Origin: Mesostigma viride
Taxonomy: Eukaryota; Streptophyta; Mesostigmatophyceae; Mesostigmatales; Mesostigmataceae
Direction: 5' to 3'
Length of the DNA: 64,000 bases
Assembly: GCA_009746045.1 (NCBI GenBank)
Contig: RPFO01001941.1
Location: forward strand, 85,882-149,881
How positions within the stretch are numbered: the stretch's first letter is position 1; each line of letters begins with the position of its first letter. The notes beneath the pieces are model-generated. The model was not told where the DNA came from. It ran no database searches and saw only the letters and a program-made list of their open reading frames with translations. A program made the translations under genes and the position numbers. Below are positions 1-8,471 of this stretch, one piece after another.

Positions 1-878
1 AGGGGGAGAAAATGGGGTGGGCGCCCGAACATGACCGGGGGCGGAACATGTTCCCCATACCGGTCAATGTCCATGGTGGCCATCTGTCGGCCCACGGAAA
101 GGTTGCCAGACGTCGCAGGTGTCTGCGACGAAAGCTCAAGCGAAGGCCGAGGCCTCGCAGGCGGCACCTCGCCATCCTCCTCGGAGGAATCACTCCGCTC
201 ACGACCCCCGTCACCTGCGACGGGTGAACGTCGTGCCCGGGGGACCTGCCCCCCAGGTGCCATGGCGGACAAACCGCCAGTGGCAAACGGCCGCCCGCTC
301 GCCATCCCCCGGGCGCCGGGCCCCACCTGCGGGCCCCGACGCCTGGGTTGGTCAGCGACCACCGTGCGGAAGGGACGTTGGGCGTCACCCTCGCATCGGT
401 GGTGGAGGGCGTGCCCTCCGGCGAAAGGCGGGGTGAGGTGCGCCTGGCAGGCGCCTTCCCCTTGTTGTTGTTGCCGTTGTTGCCGTTGTTGGACGCCATA
501 TCTTTTTTTTGCTTAAAAAAAATATCGAACTTTTCAGTCCAAGTTGGATGGAGACTAGGGACGACGAACAACTGCGAAAGCTGAGAGCGAATGATGATTG
601 TATTACAATAATACAATGAGAGAGCGGTGAAAGCTGAGGGCTCAGAATGGAACTGGGCAGACTCGGGTGCTGTGGCACTCCCCAGTGCTACGCCTATATG
701 CCTATGGCGGTGCTACCTGCAGCACACGACCAGTGGACAAGTGTACACTGCAATGCCATGCGACCACGTCACTAGCATCCAGCTAAGACTCGGCCCGTCA
801 GGCCCGGCTACACCGGACCTGGCGGGTCGAGCTAGCACCTAGGAACAGTCTGGCACTAACCGCACATCGGTCCACATG
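1..878. other. non-coding left flank, hairpin-rich
   Basis: No convincing gene is visible; the open frames here are short, arginine/proline-rich and mutually overlapping. What stands out is a series of short inverted repeats with tiny loops, for example GTCGCAG/CTGCGAC near 111-131, GGGGG/CCCCC near 238-256, GGAGGG/CCCTCC near 406-421 and GGCGCC arms near 440-457. A longer imperfect arm pair (CCGTCAGGCCCGG with CCGGACCTGGCGG) lies near 797-829. A T-run/A-run pair near 502-522 marks a drop in GC. This could be host intergenic DNA beyond the edge of the viral segment or a structured viral intergenic region; nothing seen decides between them. Confidence 0.5.
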
Positions 879-920
879 ACACCTCAGTACCGTACACCCT
901 GCCGTACTGTACTGAGGTGT
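879..920. terminator. 12-bp inverted repeat at the 3' end of the first capsid gene
   Basis: ACACCTCAGTAC (879-890) and GTACTGAGGTGT (909-920) are perfect reverse complements, with a further GTAC/GTAC pair inside the loop. It lies 5 bases beyond the stop codon of the minus-strand capsid gene, so it may act as a transcript-end hairpin. It also sits where the viral-looking sequence stops and could instead be a terminal repeat of an inserted element. Confidence 0.45.
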
Positions 921-925
921 CCCGC

Positions 926-1816
926 TCAGCCGCGGTAGGCAATACGCGGCGCGCAGGCCGGAAATCCGTGTGTCAGCCTAAGCATCTCATCTAACTCCGG
1001 CGGCACGCGGAACGGGATCTTCTCGAAATAGTTGGTATAGTCGTGGCGGAGCGGCTTGGCGTTCATCTTCAACACCACCTCGACGTCGTGGTACTGCAGC
1101 GCCACGATGGGCAGCGCCGTGCCGTAATGCGTGTTGAAGAAGAAACGCAGCGGGACGTACACGTGCTGGTCGTGTGCGGTCCCCACGTTGTTGCGCCCCC
1201 CGTGTTCTGACGGGAGTCCGTGGATGACGCTCTCCTCCGTGTTGCGCGTCAGGTAGTCCCACGTGTGCAAAAAGTCGCCCGTGTGGCTCTCGATCAAGCT
1301 CCCGCCCACCCACAATTCCACCGTGTTTGTCAGCACGTACCCCAGGTGGTCGATCCATGCCGGCTGGAACTTCTCGTGGGTGATCCCGTCATAGTCCGCG
1401 TCCGCCGTCAAGGGGTAATCGGACGCCTTGAACGCCGCGGTCACGCGCGTGTCGGTCACGTCGACACCCGGATTGGTCGGCGTGACACCGTCCGCGGCGA
1501 CCGAGTCGCGGGCGACGTACACCTGCGCGACGCCGTAGTTCAGTTTCGTGATGTTGTAGTAGAGGTACATCTGCGTCACGAGGTCGCCCAATCGCGGCAC
1601 CTTGAAACGCACCTCGCCGCCGTACACGGGAGGGACGTCGGGCAAGATCTCGACGTCCGTCCAACTGAAGTTCGTGTGTCGCGAGTAGACGGTCTTGAAG
1701 AACGTTTTCTCCGGGTTGACGGTCAGGAACGCGTCGAACGCGCCCTTGCACGCGAGCCACGTCAGGTGGGCCGTGATGTCTTGAGACGCCATTCTAGTAG
1801 TACTAGGAGAAGACAT
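926..1816 (-). CDS. major capsid protein, N-terminal jelly roll only (truncated)
   Basis: The 296-residue protein aligns by eye with the first half of the three neighbouring capsid proteins: the FFK..YSRHTNFSWTD..I block near residue 40, the GDLVTQMYLYYNI strand, the ELWVGGSLIESHTGDFLHTWDYL block, and the HVYVPLRFFF....ALPIVALQYHDVEV segment that closes jelly roll 1. The second jelly roll, marked in the neighbours by YLDDFERxQFA, is absent; the protein stops about 45 residues after jelly roll 1. I chose the ATG at 1816 (MSSPS), matching the MSS/MSG starts of its paralogues; the frame extends upstream only with a GTG. It is divergent from the next capsid gene. It is either a broken capsid copy at the edge of the viral segment or a reduced single-jelly-roll derivative. 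Confidence 0.8.
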   Translation of the reverse strand: MSSPSTTRMASQDITAHLTWLACKGAFDAFLTVNPEKTFFKTVYSRHTNFSWTDVEILPDVPPVYGGEVRFKVPRLGDLVTQMYLYYNITKLNYGVAQVYVARDSVAADGVTPTNPGVDVTDTRVTAAFKASDYPLTADADYDGITHEKFQPAWIDHLGYVLTNTVELWVGGSLIESHTGDFLHTWDYLTRNTEESVIHGLPSEHGGRNNVGTAHDQHVYVPLRFFFNTHYGTALPIVALQYHDVEVVLKMNAKPLRHDYTNYFEKIPFRVPPELDEMLRLTHGFPACAPRIAYRG

Positions 1817-1884
1817 AATTTGCGGTACCCGCAGCACGCGGACGCGGCAACTTTTTTTCTCGGGAATGGGTATACGCGAATTCC
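1817..1884. promoter_or_regulatory. divergent capsid promoter (T-run plus GTATAC)
   Basis: A CTTTTTTTCT run (1851-1860) is followed by GTATAC at 1870-1875, 9 bases before the ATG of the rightward capsid gene. The same arrangement (A/T homopolymer, 10-15 bases, TATA-like box, 4-15 bases, ATG) recurs before many virion-type genes here. GTATAC is palindromic, so it could also serve the leftward capsid gene. Confidence 0.6.
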
Positions 1885-3558
1885 ATGTCTTCCTCCGGTG
1901 CGACGATGATGATGCTCAAGGCCCGCGGACCGCAAGACATCGCCCTCGTGAGCCAGCCGGAAGTCACGCTCTTCAAGTCCATTTATCCGCGCCACACCAA
2001 CTTCTCGTGGGAGGACACCGAGATCACGCAGGCGACGGGACAGGCCAACTACGGACAGATGGTGGAGTTCAAGTTGACGCGCGCCGGCGACCTCATCACC
2101 AGGGTCTATCTCGTCATGCAGATGGACCCCGTCCCCGATTGGAACGGCGACTTCTCCCCGTTCATCTGGGACTTCCCTCGCGCTTTGATCGACTACGTCG
2201 AGTTCAACGTCGGCGGCTACAACATCGAGCGCGTGACGGGGGACATGCTGCACGTCTGGGACATCCTCGAGCGGACCGACTACGCGAGCTATGTCGAGAA
2301 CATGCCCGTGCGCCACGGTGCATCCGTCAAGTTCAGCAAGGACGGCAAGATCGCCGAAAGTTTTGACGGGACCGCGCCCCAGTACATCTACATCCCTCTG
2401 GACTTCTCGTTCACCCAGGACCCCGGCCTCGCCCTCCCCATGATCGCGCTGTCGTGGCACGAGGTCCGCGTCAAGGTCAAGTTCCACACTGCCGAAAAGA
2501 TCTTCACGTCCTACACCCTCTCGCGACCACTGTACGATTCCATCCCGGGCGTCATCGGGGCGACCATCAAGGACACCTTGAACAGCAACTCCCCTGTGTG
2601 GCGCGACAACACAATCCACCTCCGCTCGCTGATCCGCAAGATGTTCATCGAGGGCAGCTATGGTAACGAGATGTGTCAGTTGGTGTCCGAGACCGGTGAT
2701 CGGACGTGGATTCAGTACGTCATCGACAACGCTTACTACAGCGACAGGATACGGGATATTCGTGGCGAGGTAAGGGATCCGGGTCTGAACAGGAACGGCA
2801 CGCTGAACATTTCGTTCAAGATCCCAGATTATAACGCGTCTGTGACCTTCAATCTGAGCGACAACACCATCAAGGACGAGGACAAGTTCGAGACCCTGGC
2901 CGTCCAAACCGTCGCTAACAGGCGGAGCGCGTGGAGCATCAACCCGCCCAAGTTCGCGTGTCGTCTGTTGTGTCGCTACATCTACCTCGACGACTTTGAG
3001 AGGCAGCAGTTCGCCAAGGATAACCACGAATTTTTGATCACGGAAAACCAGCTGCACACGCAGTACGTCAACGGACAAGAGCAGGTCACGATTGATCTCA
3101 AGTTCAACCACCCCACCAAGGAGCTGATCTTCTTCTACCGCCCGGACAACTACAGCGAGGCCGAGACCACCGCCAAGGGGTTCTACAAGGGCTACTGGTC
3201 TTTCCGGAACCCGAATAGTTCTTTCGGAGAGGGCCACTTGTTTAAGTCGGCGAACTTGATCCTAAACTCCCAGAACATGTACGGCGACGGCCGTGACCCC
3301 GTGTACTTCTCGTACGTCACCACGACTCAGTTCCATAAGCGGTACGATTCCGACCACCGCATCTACGTGATTCCCCTGTGTCTCAGCCCCGGATCTTGGA
3401 AGCCGTCGGGTAGCGTCAACATGTCTCGTCTTGACGACGTCAAGTTGGTCTTGACGGGGCTCGGGACCATCCCCCCTGGCACCATTTCGGTGTACGCTCG
3501 CAATTTCAATCTGTTTTCCATCCAGTCGGGGATGGGAGGCAAGAGGTACGCGTCATAA
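1885..3558 (+). CDS. major capsid protein (double jelly roll), copy 2
   Basis: A 557-residue NCLDV-type major capsid protein, the building block of the icosahedral shell. Jelly roll 1 carries the FKSIYPRHTNFSWEDTEI block near residue 30 and the GGYNIERVTGDMLHVWDIL block. Jelly roll 2 opens near residue 358 with CRYIYLDDFERQQFA, the second-domain signature of phycodnavirus and mimivirus capsids, and the C-terminus has the shared SGMGGKRYAS tail. Relative to the shortest copy (6755-8140) it has about 120 extra residues between the jelly rolls. The start ATG lies 9 bases after a GTATAC box, and the frame is intact. Trimers of this protein would form capsomers; which of the four copies is the main shell component cannot be told from sequence. 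Confidence 0.96.
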   Translation: MSSSGATMMMLKARGPQDIALVSQPEVTLFKSIYPRHTNFSWEDTEITQATGQANYGQMVEFKLTRAGDLITRVYLVMQMDPVPDWNGDFSPFIWDFPRALIDYVEFNVGGYNIERVTGDMLHVWDILERTDYASYVENMPVRHGASVKFSKDGKIAESFDGTAPQYIYIPLDFSFTQDPGLALPMIALSWHEVRVKVKFHTAEKIFTSYTLSRPLYDSIPGVIGATIKDTLNSNSPVWRDNTIHLRSLIRKMFIEGSYGNEMCQLVSETGDRTWIQYVIDNAYYSDRIRDIRGEVRDPGLNRNGTLNISFKIPDYNASVTFNLSDNTIKDEDKFETLAVQTVANRRSAWSINPPKFACRLLCRYIYLDDFERQQFAKDNHEFLITENQLHTQYVNGQEQVTIDLKFNHPTKELIFFYRPDNYSEAETTAKGFYKGYWSFRNPNSSFGEGHLFKSANLILNSQNMYGDGRDPVYFSYVTTTQFHKRYDSDHRIYVIPLCLSPGSWKPSGSVNMSRLDDVKLVLTGLGTIPPGTISVYARNFNLFSIQSGMGGKRYAS

Positions 3559-3588
3559 AAAAAATCTCCGGTCAAGATATAGCCTCTC
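3559..3588 (+). promoter_or_regulatory. promoter of capsid copy 3
   Basis: The 30-base gap between capsid genes holds an A-run that overlaps the upstream stop codon (3557-3564), then TCTCCGG and GATATA (3576-3581), 7 bases before the ATG. The A-run plus TCTCCGG resembles the AAAAAATCTTTCCGG ahead of the next capsid gene. Confidence 0.5.
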
Positions 3589-6500
3589 ATGTCTTCCTGC
3601 GCGGTCATGTGGATTCGGAGCAAGGGGAGCCAAGACGTCAACCTGGTCGTCGACCCCGAAATCACGTTCTTCAAGGCCACGTGGGCGCGCCACACCAACT
3701 TCGCGATCGAGGACGCCGAGATCACCCAATCCGCGGGTGTGATGGGGTACGGCCAATTGGTTGAGTTCAAGATCCCGAGGTCTGGCGATCTGCTGCATAA
3801 GGTCATGCTATACATCGACATGGCCGAGTTCCCGTACCCAAACATGGCCGAGTCCCCGTTCGCCAAGGACTTTGCGCGCATCTTGATCAAGTACGTCGAG
3901 CTGTGCATCGGCGGGTTCAGTATCGAGCGCGTGACGGGCGATTACCTCCATGTGATGGACATTCTCACGAAGAAGGGGCACAAGAGCAGTGTGGACAACC
4001 TGCCGACGAGCCACGGCGGCAGTGTGAAGTTGGACGAGAGGGGTGACATCTACGAGTATTGTGACGGCTCGAAACGCCAACACGTTTACATCCCGATCGA
4101 GTTTTCGTTCACAATGGACCCAGGTCTTGCCCTTCCTATGATCGCCATCCAGCACCACGACGTGATCATCAAGGTCCAGTTCGCGGACGCCGACGACATT
4201 TTCACCCACTATTCTACCGCCGTGAGGGTGGACACGACAGGTACTCCTATCAACTACTCCGTTTTCCCTTACAACCCAACCACCGGGACACCCACAAACC
4301 CAGCAGGACGTTGGAACTTTGACGATAACCTCACCAACTCGGCTAGCACTGTATCGGCCTCTTTTGATCTCGTTGATTATACAAATCAAGGCGGCACCGT
4401 CGTGGCTTCTGGACAGGGGTACACTGCCAGCAACAATCGCGCTGTTGCAACCCTATCAGACACGAGCTTCAATGGGGGTACTAGCACTTTCTCCATCGTC
4501 ACGTCCGTCACATCTCTCGTCAAGCCCGATGCTGTTAAGGGCAACCAGTTGCTCGAGTACGGCACTGCTGCCGAGGGTGTTCGATTGAAGGCCGGTAGTC
4601 TTGGCGAATTGATATTGGAGGCTTCTAGCAACAGTGTGACATCGACGATGTCGACATGGCCGGAGTCAAAGGTGTACGTCGGCGATGGCAAGAAACACAC
4701 GTTGGCGATGACACGCGTAACAGGTTTTACGACTGGCGCTGTTCCCGCCGATGCCGCTGTCCAGGGTTTGTGGTTAAAAACAAACGCAGCACTTGCTAAC
4801 AAAGGTACGGGTGTTACAGCCACCGCCGCTCTGTTACCCAGTGGAACGACTAACGTGTCAGTAGACGGGACGGCATTCGCGTTGAAATGGACTTCTTCTG
4901 CGGCGGACTATTCCTCGGCCGGAACACACGATAGAGCTGTAATTCCGTGGATCCTAAACACCTATACTTCGGAGGACTATTCTTTGTCGTTTAAGTACAA
5001 TCTAGCAAGCACGGATAGCGAATGGACACCTGTCTTTCGGATCAACGTAACAGGCTTGTTAGGAGATATCGACAGTCATGGCAAAATGTGTATGATGATT
5101 AATCCAGCGGGTAACCAGATCAAGGTCTTGGTGCATTTACAGGGGACGACTACCACGACGACCGAGAAAACGTACTCACTGACAGCGACTGGAAGTCATC
5201 AGGTTGTCATATCGTGGCGAGGATATTCGGCAAATGCGTCATCGGACGCGAATGACGCGGAAAATCGCAAACGTATGGCCATCTTTTTCGATGGCACACA
5301 GTTGGACATGCTGGACCGGTACAAACAAATGTTATGGCCGTCTGGCACGGGGGTCTCGGATGCGAACTTGCAATTTGGTCCATTTCCGGAGGCGCCAAAG
5401 TCGCCAAAAACCAAACTCACTATTTCGGAAGTCGTTCAATGGAGAGGTCTATATCGGAACAACAACGACATGTACAAGGTGTACGTGGACGGGCAGCGGA
5501 AGATGCTGCATCCTCTGTGGCCACGAATGCAATCCCCGACCATCGCGGATAAGAAGCTTTACCTAGGCAACGGGCCGAGCTCGGAGCCCAACTTCCGCAC
5601 CACGGACACCGTATGGGACTCAGTGTCCTTTTACAGCGCCGAGTTGACGACAACTGACGTGACCGCGACATCCGGCATCAGTCCGTCCGCCGCCCGGTTG
5701 CCCGTCGTTCGCCAAATCCTGGCCGCGCAACCGAACACCAAGTTCGTTGCTACTCGCGGGCCGTCCAAGTTGGAGAACCTTGGCAAGGACTGGGCGTCAC
5801 TGATCGACACCCAGGGATCGTACCGCTTCTCCGTGACGGGATGGACAACCGGCACGAACGGGATCTTGGACAGCATCACCGTGAAGGTCGCCGAATCTGT
5901 CTCGTCCGCCCCTGTTACCGGAGCAGGCAGCGGTGACTACACCATGACCATCGGCGCCTCCTCGATCCCCAACTACCTTCGGTACGCGGTGGGTGGCGCG
6001 CCGACACAAGAGTTTGTCCACCCGCGCATCGAATGGATCGCCAACCCGCCCAGTTTCGAGTGCAAGCTCGTCGCGCGGTTCTTCTACCTCGACGACTTCG
6101 AGAGGAAGCAGTTTGCGCTCAACGGCCACGAGTACCTGATCACCGAGACGCAGTTCTTCCAGCAGCACGTCGGCGGCGAGAACGAGCTCGACCTCGAGCT
6201 GCGGTTCAACCACCCCGTCAAAGAGCTGCTGTTCTGGTTCAAGCCGTCCGACCTCTCCTTCGCCTCGAACAAGTTCCGCTCGGACGCCGACTTCGGCTAT
6301 AACGCCTACTGGAAGTTCTACAACGACAACAGCGAGTTCGGCGACGGCCACCTGTTCACCAAGGCCAACATCTCGCTCAACTCCCAGAACCTGTACGGCG
6401 ACGGCCGCGACCCCGTGTACTTCTCCTACCTGGTCCCCGCCGACTTCCACACGCGCGTGGAGAACAACGCGCGCGTGTACGTCATGCCCTTCGCGCTCAA

Positions 6501-6687
6501 GCCCGAGTCTTGGAAGCCCACCGGCAGCGTGAACATGTCCCGCTTGGACAGCGTCAAGCTGCACCTCAAGGGCCTCGGTCTCTCGTCCAGGGGCGGCATC
6601 CCCTCCGGCACCATCGACGTGTACGCGCGCAGTTTCAACCTCGTGCGCATCCAGTCGGGCATGGGCGGCAAGCGCTTCGCCTCGTAA
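3589..6687 (+). CDS. giant major capsid protein with a ~600-residue lectin-like insertion
   Basis: 1,032 residues, roughly twice the usual capsid protein length. Residues 1-207 form jelly roll 1 (FFKATWARHTNFAIEDAEI, CIGGFSIERVTGDYLHVMDIL, MALPMIAIQHHDV-type end) and residues from about 820 on form jelly roll 2 (ARFFYLDDFERKQFA ... SGMGGKRFAS). Between them lie about 600 residues rich in Ser/Thr/Gly/Asn. These begin with a WNFDDNL segment and contain repeated beta-strand patterns plus YKVYVDGQRK ... KKLYLGN ... SVSFYSAEL. That order (opening W-x-F-D, a 'V-D-G' hairpin, a late LYLGN strand) is typical of LamG/concanavalin-like lectin folds. At least two modules seem to fit. The insertion reads as less GC-rich than the flanks. 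It probably projects from the capsid surface and may bind host glycans; this is inference. Confidence 0.92.
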   Translation: MSSCAVMWIRSKGSQDVNLVVDPEITFFKATWARHTNFAIEDAEITQSAGVMGYGQLVEFKIPRSGDLLHKVMLYIDMAEFPYPNMAESPFAKDFARILIKYVELCIGGFSIERVTGDYLHVMDILTKKGHKSSVDNLPTSHGGSVKLDERGDIYEYCDGSKRQHVYIPIEFSFTMDPGLALPMIAIQHHDVIIKVQFADADDIFTHYSTAVRVDTTGTPINYSVFPYNPTTGTPTNPAGRWNFDDNLTNSASTVSASFDLVDYTNQGGTVVASGQGYTASNNRAVATLSDTSFNGGTSTFSIVTSVTSLVKPDAVKGNQLLEYGTAAEGVRLKAGSLGELILEASSNSVTSTMSTWPESKVYVGDGKKHTLAMTRVTGFTTGAVPADAAVQGLWLKTNAALANKGTGVTATAALLPSGTTNVSVDGTAFALKWTSSAADYSSAGTHDRAVIPWILNTYTSEDYSLSFKYNLASTDSEWTPVFRINVTGLLGDIDSHGKMCMMINPAGNQIKVLVHLQGTTTTTTEKTYSLTATGSHQVVISWRGYSANASSDANDAENRKRMAIFFDGTQLDMLDRYKQMLWPSGTGVSDANLQFGPFPEAPKSPKTKLTISEVVQWRGLYRNNNDMYKVYVDGQRKMLHPLWPRMQSPTIADKKLYLGNGPSSEPNFRTTDTVWDSVSFYSAELTTTDVTATSGISPSAARLPVVRQILAAQPNTKFVATRGPSKLENLGKDWASLIDTQGSYRFSVTGWTTGTNGILDSITVKVAESVSSAPVTGAGSGDYTMTIGASSIPNYLRYAVGGAPTQEFVHPRIEWIANPPSFECKLVARFFYLDDFERKQFALNGHEYLITETQFFQQHVGGENELDLELRFNHPVKELLFWFKPSDLSFASNKFRSDADFGYNAYWKFYNDNSEFGDGHLFTKANISLNSQNLYGDGRDPVYFSYLVPADFHTRVENNARVYVMPFALKPESWKPTGSVNMSRLDSVKLHLKGLGLSSRGGIPSGTIDVYARSFNLVRIQSGMGGKRFAS

Positions 6688-6720
6688 GCCTTGTCGCGCG
6701 ATCGCGGCAAAGGGTTTTTC

Positions 6721-6754
6721 GCCAAGAAAAAATCTTTCCGGGTAGTATACGACA
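6721..6754 (+). promoter_or_regulatory. promoter of capsid copy 4
   Basis: An A-run (GAAAAAAT, 6726-6733), CTTTCCGG, then GTATAC at 6745-6750, only 4 bases before the ATG at 6755. This is the clearest example of the recurring box in the capsid cluster. Confidence 0.6.
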
Positions 6755-8140
6755 ATGTCTGGCTGTCCGGTCCTCGTCCTCCGCGCCAAGGGTCCGCAGG
6801 ACGCCTCGCTCACCGTCTCGCCCGTCAAGACCTTCTTCAAGTCGATCTACCCCCGCCACACCAACTTCTCGTTCGAGGACACGGAGGTCGTGTCCGTCGC
6901 CGGGAACCAGGGGTTCGGCAGGGAGGTGACGTTCCAGATCCCGAAGAGCGGCGATCTCGTCTCGAAGATGTTCCTGTATCTCGAACTTCCGCCCATCAGG
7001 GAGTGGAACAACAATCCTTCTCCTCCTTTCGGATCGGCGTGGTGGAAGATTTTCGACCCGTTCTATGACGATATCGCGCGCATCCTCATCAAAAAGGTCG
7101 AGTTCAAGATCGGAGGAACCGTCATCGAGGAGATGACCGGCGAGTTCATGCACGTCTACGACCAGCTGTCCCGCGACCCGTCGACGTCCTACGTGGAGAA
7201 CACTCCCGCGCGCCATGGCGGGTCGGTCCGCGTCGAGAACGGCGGACAGACCGGCGGAAGGAAGAGTTACATCTACGTCCCCTTGCAGTTCTCGTTCTGC
7301 CTCGAGGACGGCATGGCTCTCCCCATGATCGCGTTGCAGTACCACGACGCCAAGGTCGTCGTGACGCTCAACAGCAAGGACGCGATCTTCACGCAGATGG
7401 CGGGCGGGAACAAGTACCCCGGCACCACCTTGAGCCGCGACCCGCAGACGTGGGCCACACTCTCGGGCGTGGACGGTTACCGCAACGCGATGATGGAGTC
7501 TATGGACGACATCGCCAAGTTGCGGCTCGTGTGTCGATTCGTATACCTGGACGATTTCGAGCGCAAGCAGTTCGCAGAGGAGCGGCACCAGTACCTGATC
7601 ACCGAGACCCAGCACTACTCTCATTACGTGACCGAGGGGTCCGGCCTCGAGACCATCGCCCTGTCGTTCAGTCATCCCGTGAAGGAACTCATTTTCTATT
7701 ACAAAGCCGATAACCGTCTGTCGGATCCGGAGACGTCTCCCGACCCGACGGCGGCGTATTGGAATTTCAAGAATAAGAATAGCAAGTTCGGGGACGGCCA
7801 CCTGTTCGAGAAGGCCAACCTGACTCTCAACTCGCAGCAGATGTTCGGCGAGGGCCGCGACCCGATCTACTTCAGCTACATCCTGCCTCTGCAGACCCAC
7901 ACGCGCCTGCCGAAGATGGGCCACGTGTACGTCATCCCGTTCTCCCTCGAGCCCGAGAACTGGAAGCCCACCGGCTCGCTGAATTTCAGCCGGCTCGACA
8001 CCGTCAAGCTGGTTCTGCTGGGTCTCCAGAAGAACAGCACGACGGCCCGCATCCCGAAGGGCGTCATCGAGATCTACGCGCGCTCCTTCAACGTGATGGC
8101 GATCGCGTCCGGTATGGGCGGCAAGCGTTTCGCGTCGTAA
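6755..8140 (+). CDS. major capsid protein (double jelly roll), copy 4
   Basis: At 461 residues this is the most compact and canonical of the four capsid proteins and the best candidate for the main shell protein. It has FFKSIYPRHTNFSFEDTEV near residue 27, KIGGTVIEEMTGEFMHVYDQL in jelly roll 1, and CRFVYLDDFERKQFAEERHQYLITETQ from about residue 256 opening jelly roll 2. It ends in ASGMGGKRFAS, the tail shared with copies 2 and 3. The linker between the jelly rolls is only a few dozen residues. The frame is intact and the start follows a GTATAC box by 4 bases. It is the last gene of a rightward capsid run and converges on the packaging ATPase on the other strand. Confidence 0.96.
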   Translation: MSGCPVLVLRAKGPQDASLTVSPVKTFFKSIYPRHTNFSFEDTEVVSVAGNQGFGREVTFQIPKSGDLVSKMFLYLELPPIREWNNNPSPPFGSAWWKIFDPFYDDIARILIKKVEFKIGGTVIEEMTGEFMHVYDQLSRDPSTSYVENTPARHGGSVRVENGGQTGGRKSYIYVPLQFSFCLEDGMALPMIALQYHDAKVVVTLNSKDAIFTQMAGGNKYPGTTLSRDPQTWATLSGVDGYRNAMMESMDDIAKLRLVCRFVYLDDFERKQFAEERHQYLITETQHYSHYVTEGSGLETIALSFSHPVKELIFYYKADNRLSDPETSPDPTAAYWNFKNKNSKFGDGHLFEKANLTLNSQQMFGEGRDPIYFSYILPLQTHTRLPKMGHVYVIPFSLEPENWKPTGSLNFSRLDTVKLVLLGLQKNSTTARIPKGVIEIYARSFNVMAIASGMGGKRFAS

Positions 8141-8237
8141 ACGTCTCGTCCCGTCCCGTCCCGGACCAACCCGCTCACGTCCATGGGGCGTGTATTGGCT
8201 CGAAGGAAACATACTTTTTCTGTGTAGATCCGTAAGG

Positions 8238-8426
8238 ATGCCCCCTCGGACGAGGCCGATCAAGAGGAAGACGAGACATCGCGCGTCCAGCACGCTGGTC
8301 CTCCGCAAGCCGAAGATCACGGACGCGCCTCGACTGCCCCCTCCCCGCCTCCCTCCTCGGTGGGCGGCGTGGCCGTTCCTCCCGCGCACGTGCTCACACG
8401 CATCGAGCAGCCCGTGTACATCATGA
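8238..8426 (+). CDS. small basic/proline-rich protein, possibly frameshifted
   Basis: A 62-residue frame starts with a strongly basic segment (RPIKRKTRHR) and then becomes Pro/Arg-rich and low in complexity. A one-base shift in the C-rich stretch near 8335-8350 would give a more natural reading, VGGVAVPPAHVLT followed by QPVYIMTP, ending at 8500 and overlapping the 3' end of the ATPase gene. The ATG is preceded by CATACTTTTTCTGTG. It could be a small DNA-binding virion protein; no family is recognised. Confidence 0.35.
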   Translation: MPPRTRPIKRKTRHRASSTLVLRKPKITDAPRLPPPRLPPRWAAWPFLPRTCSHASSSPCTS

Positions 8427-8471
8427 CGCCCGCTGCTGTCCGGCCCGGCCCGGCGGCGCCCCCGGTTCCGG

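Noticed and set aside
1762-3237. A 491-codon minus-strand frame across the second capsid gene
   Set aside because: Same antisense effect of third-position GC bias; no recognisable domain.
6635-8389. A 584-codon minus-strand frame across the fourth capsid gene
   Set aside because: Antisense shadow of a highly GC-biased coding gene; it is rich in Arg, Val, Glu and Leu with no motif, and the plus strand encodes an unmistakable capsid protein.
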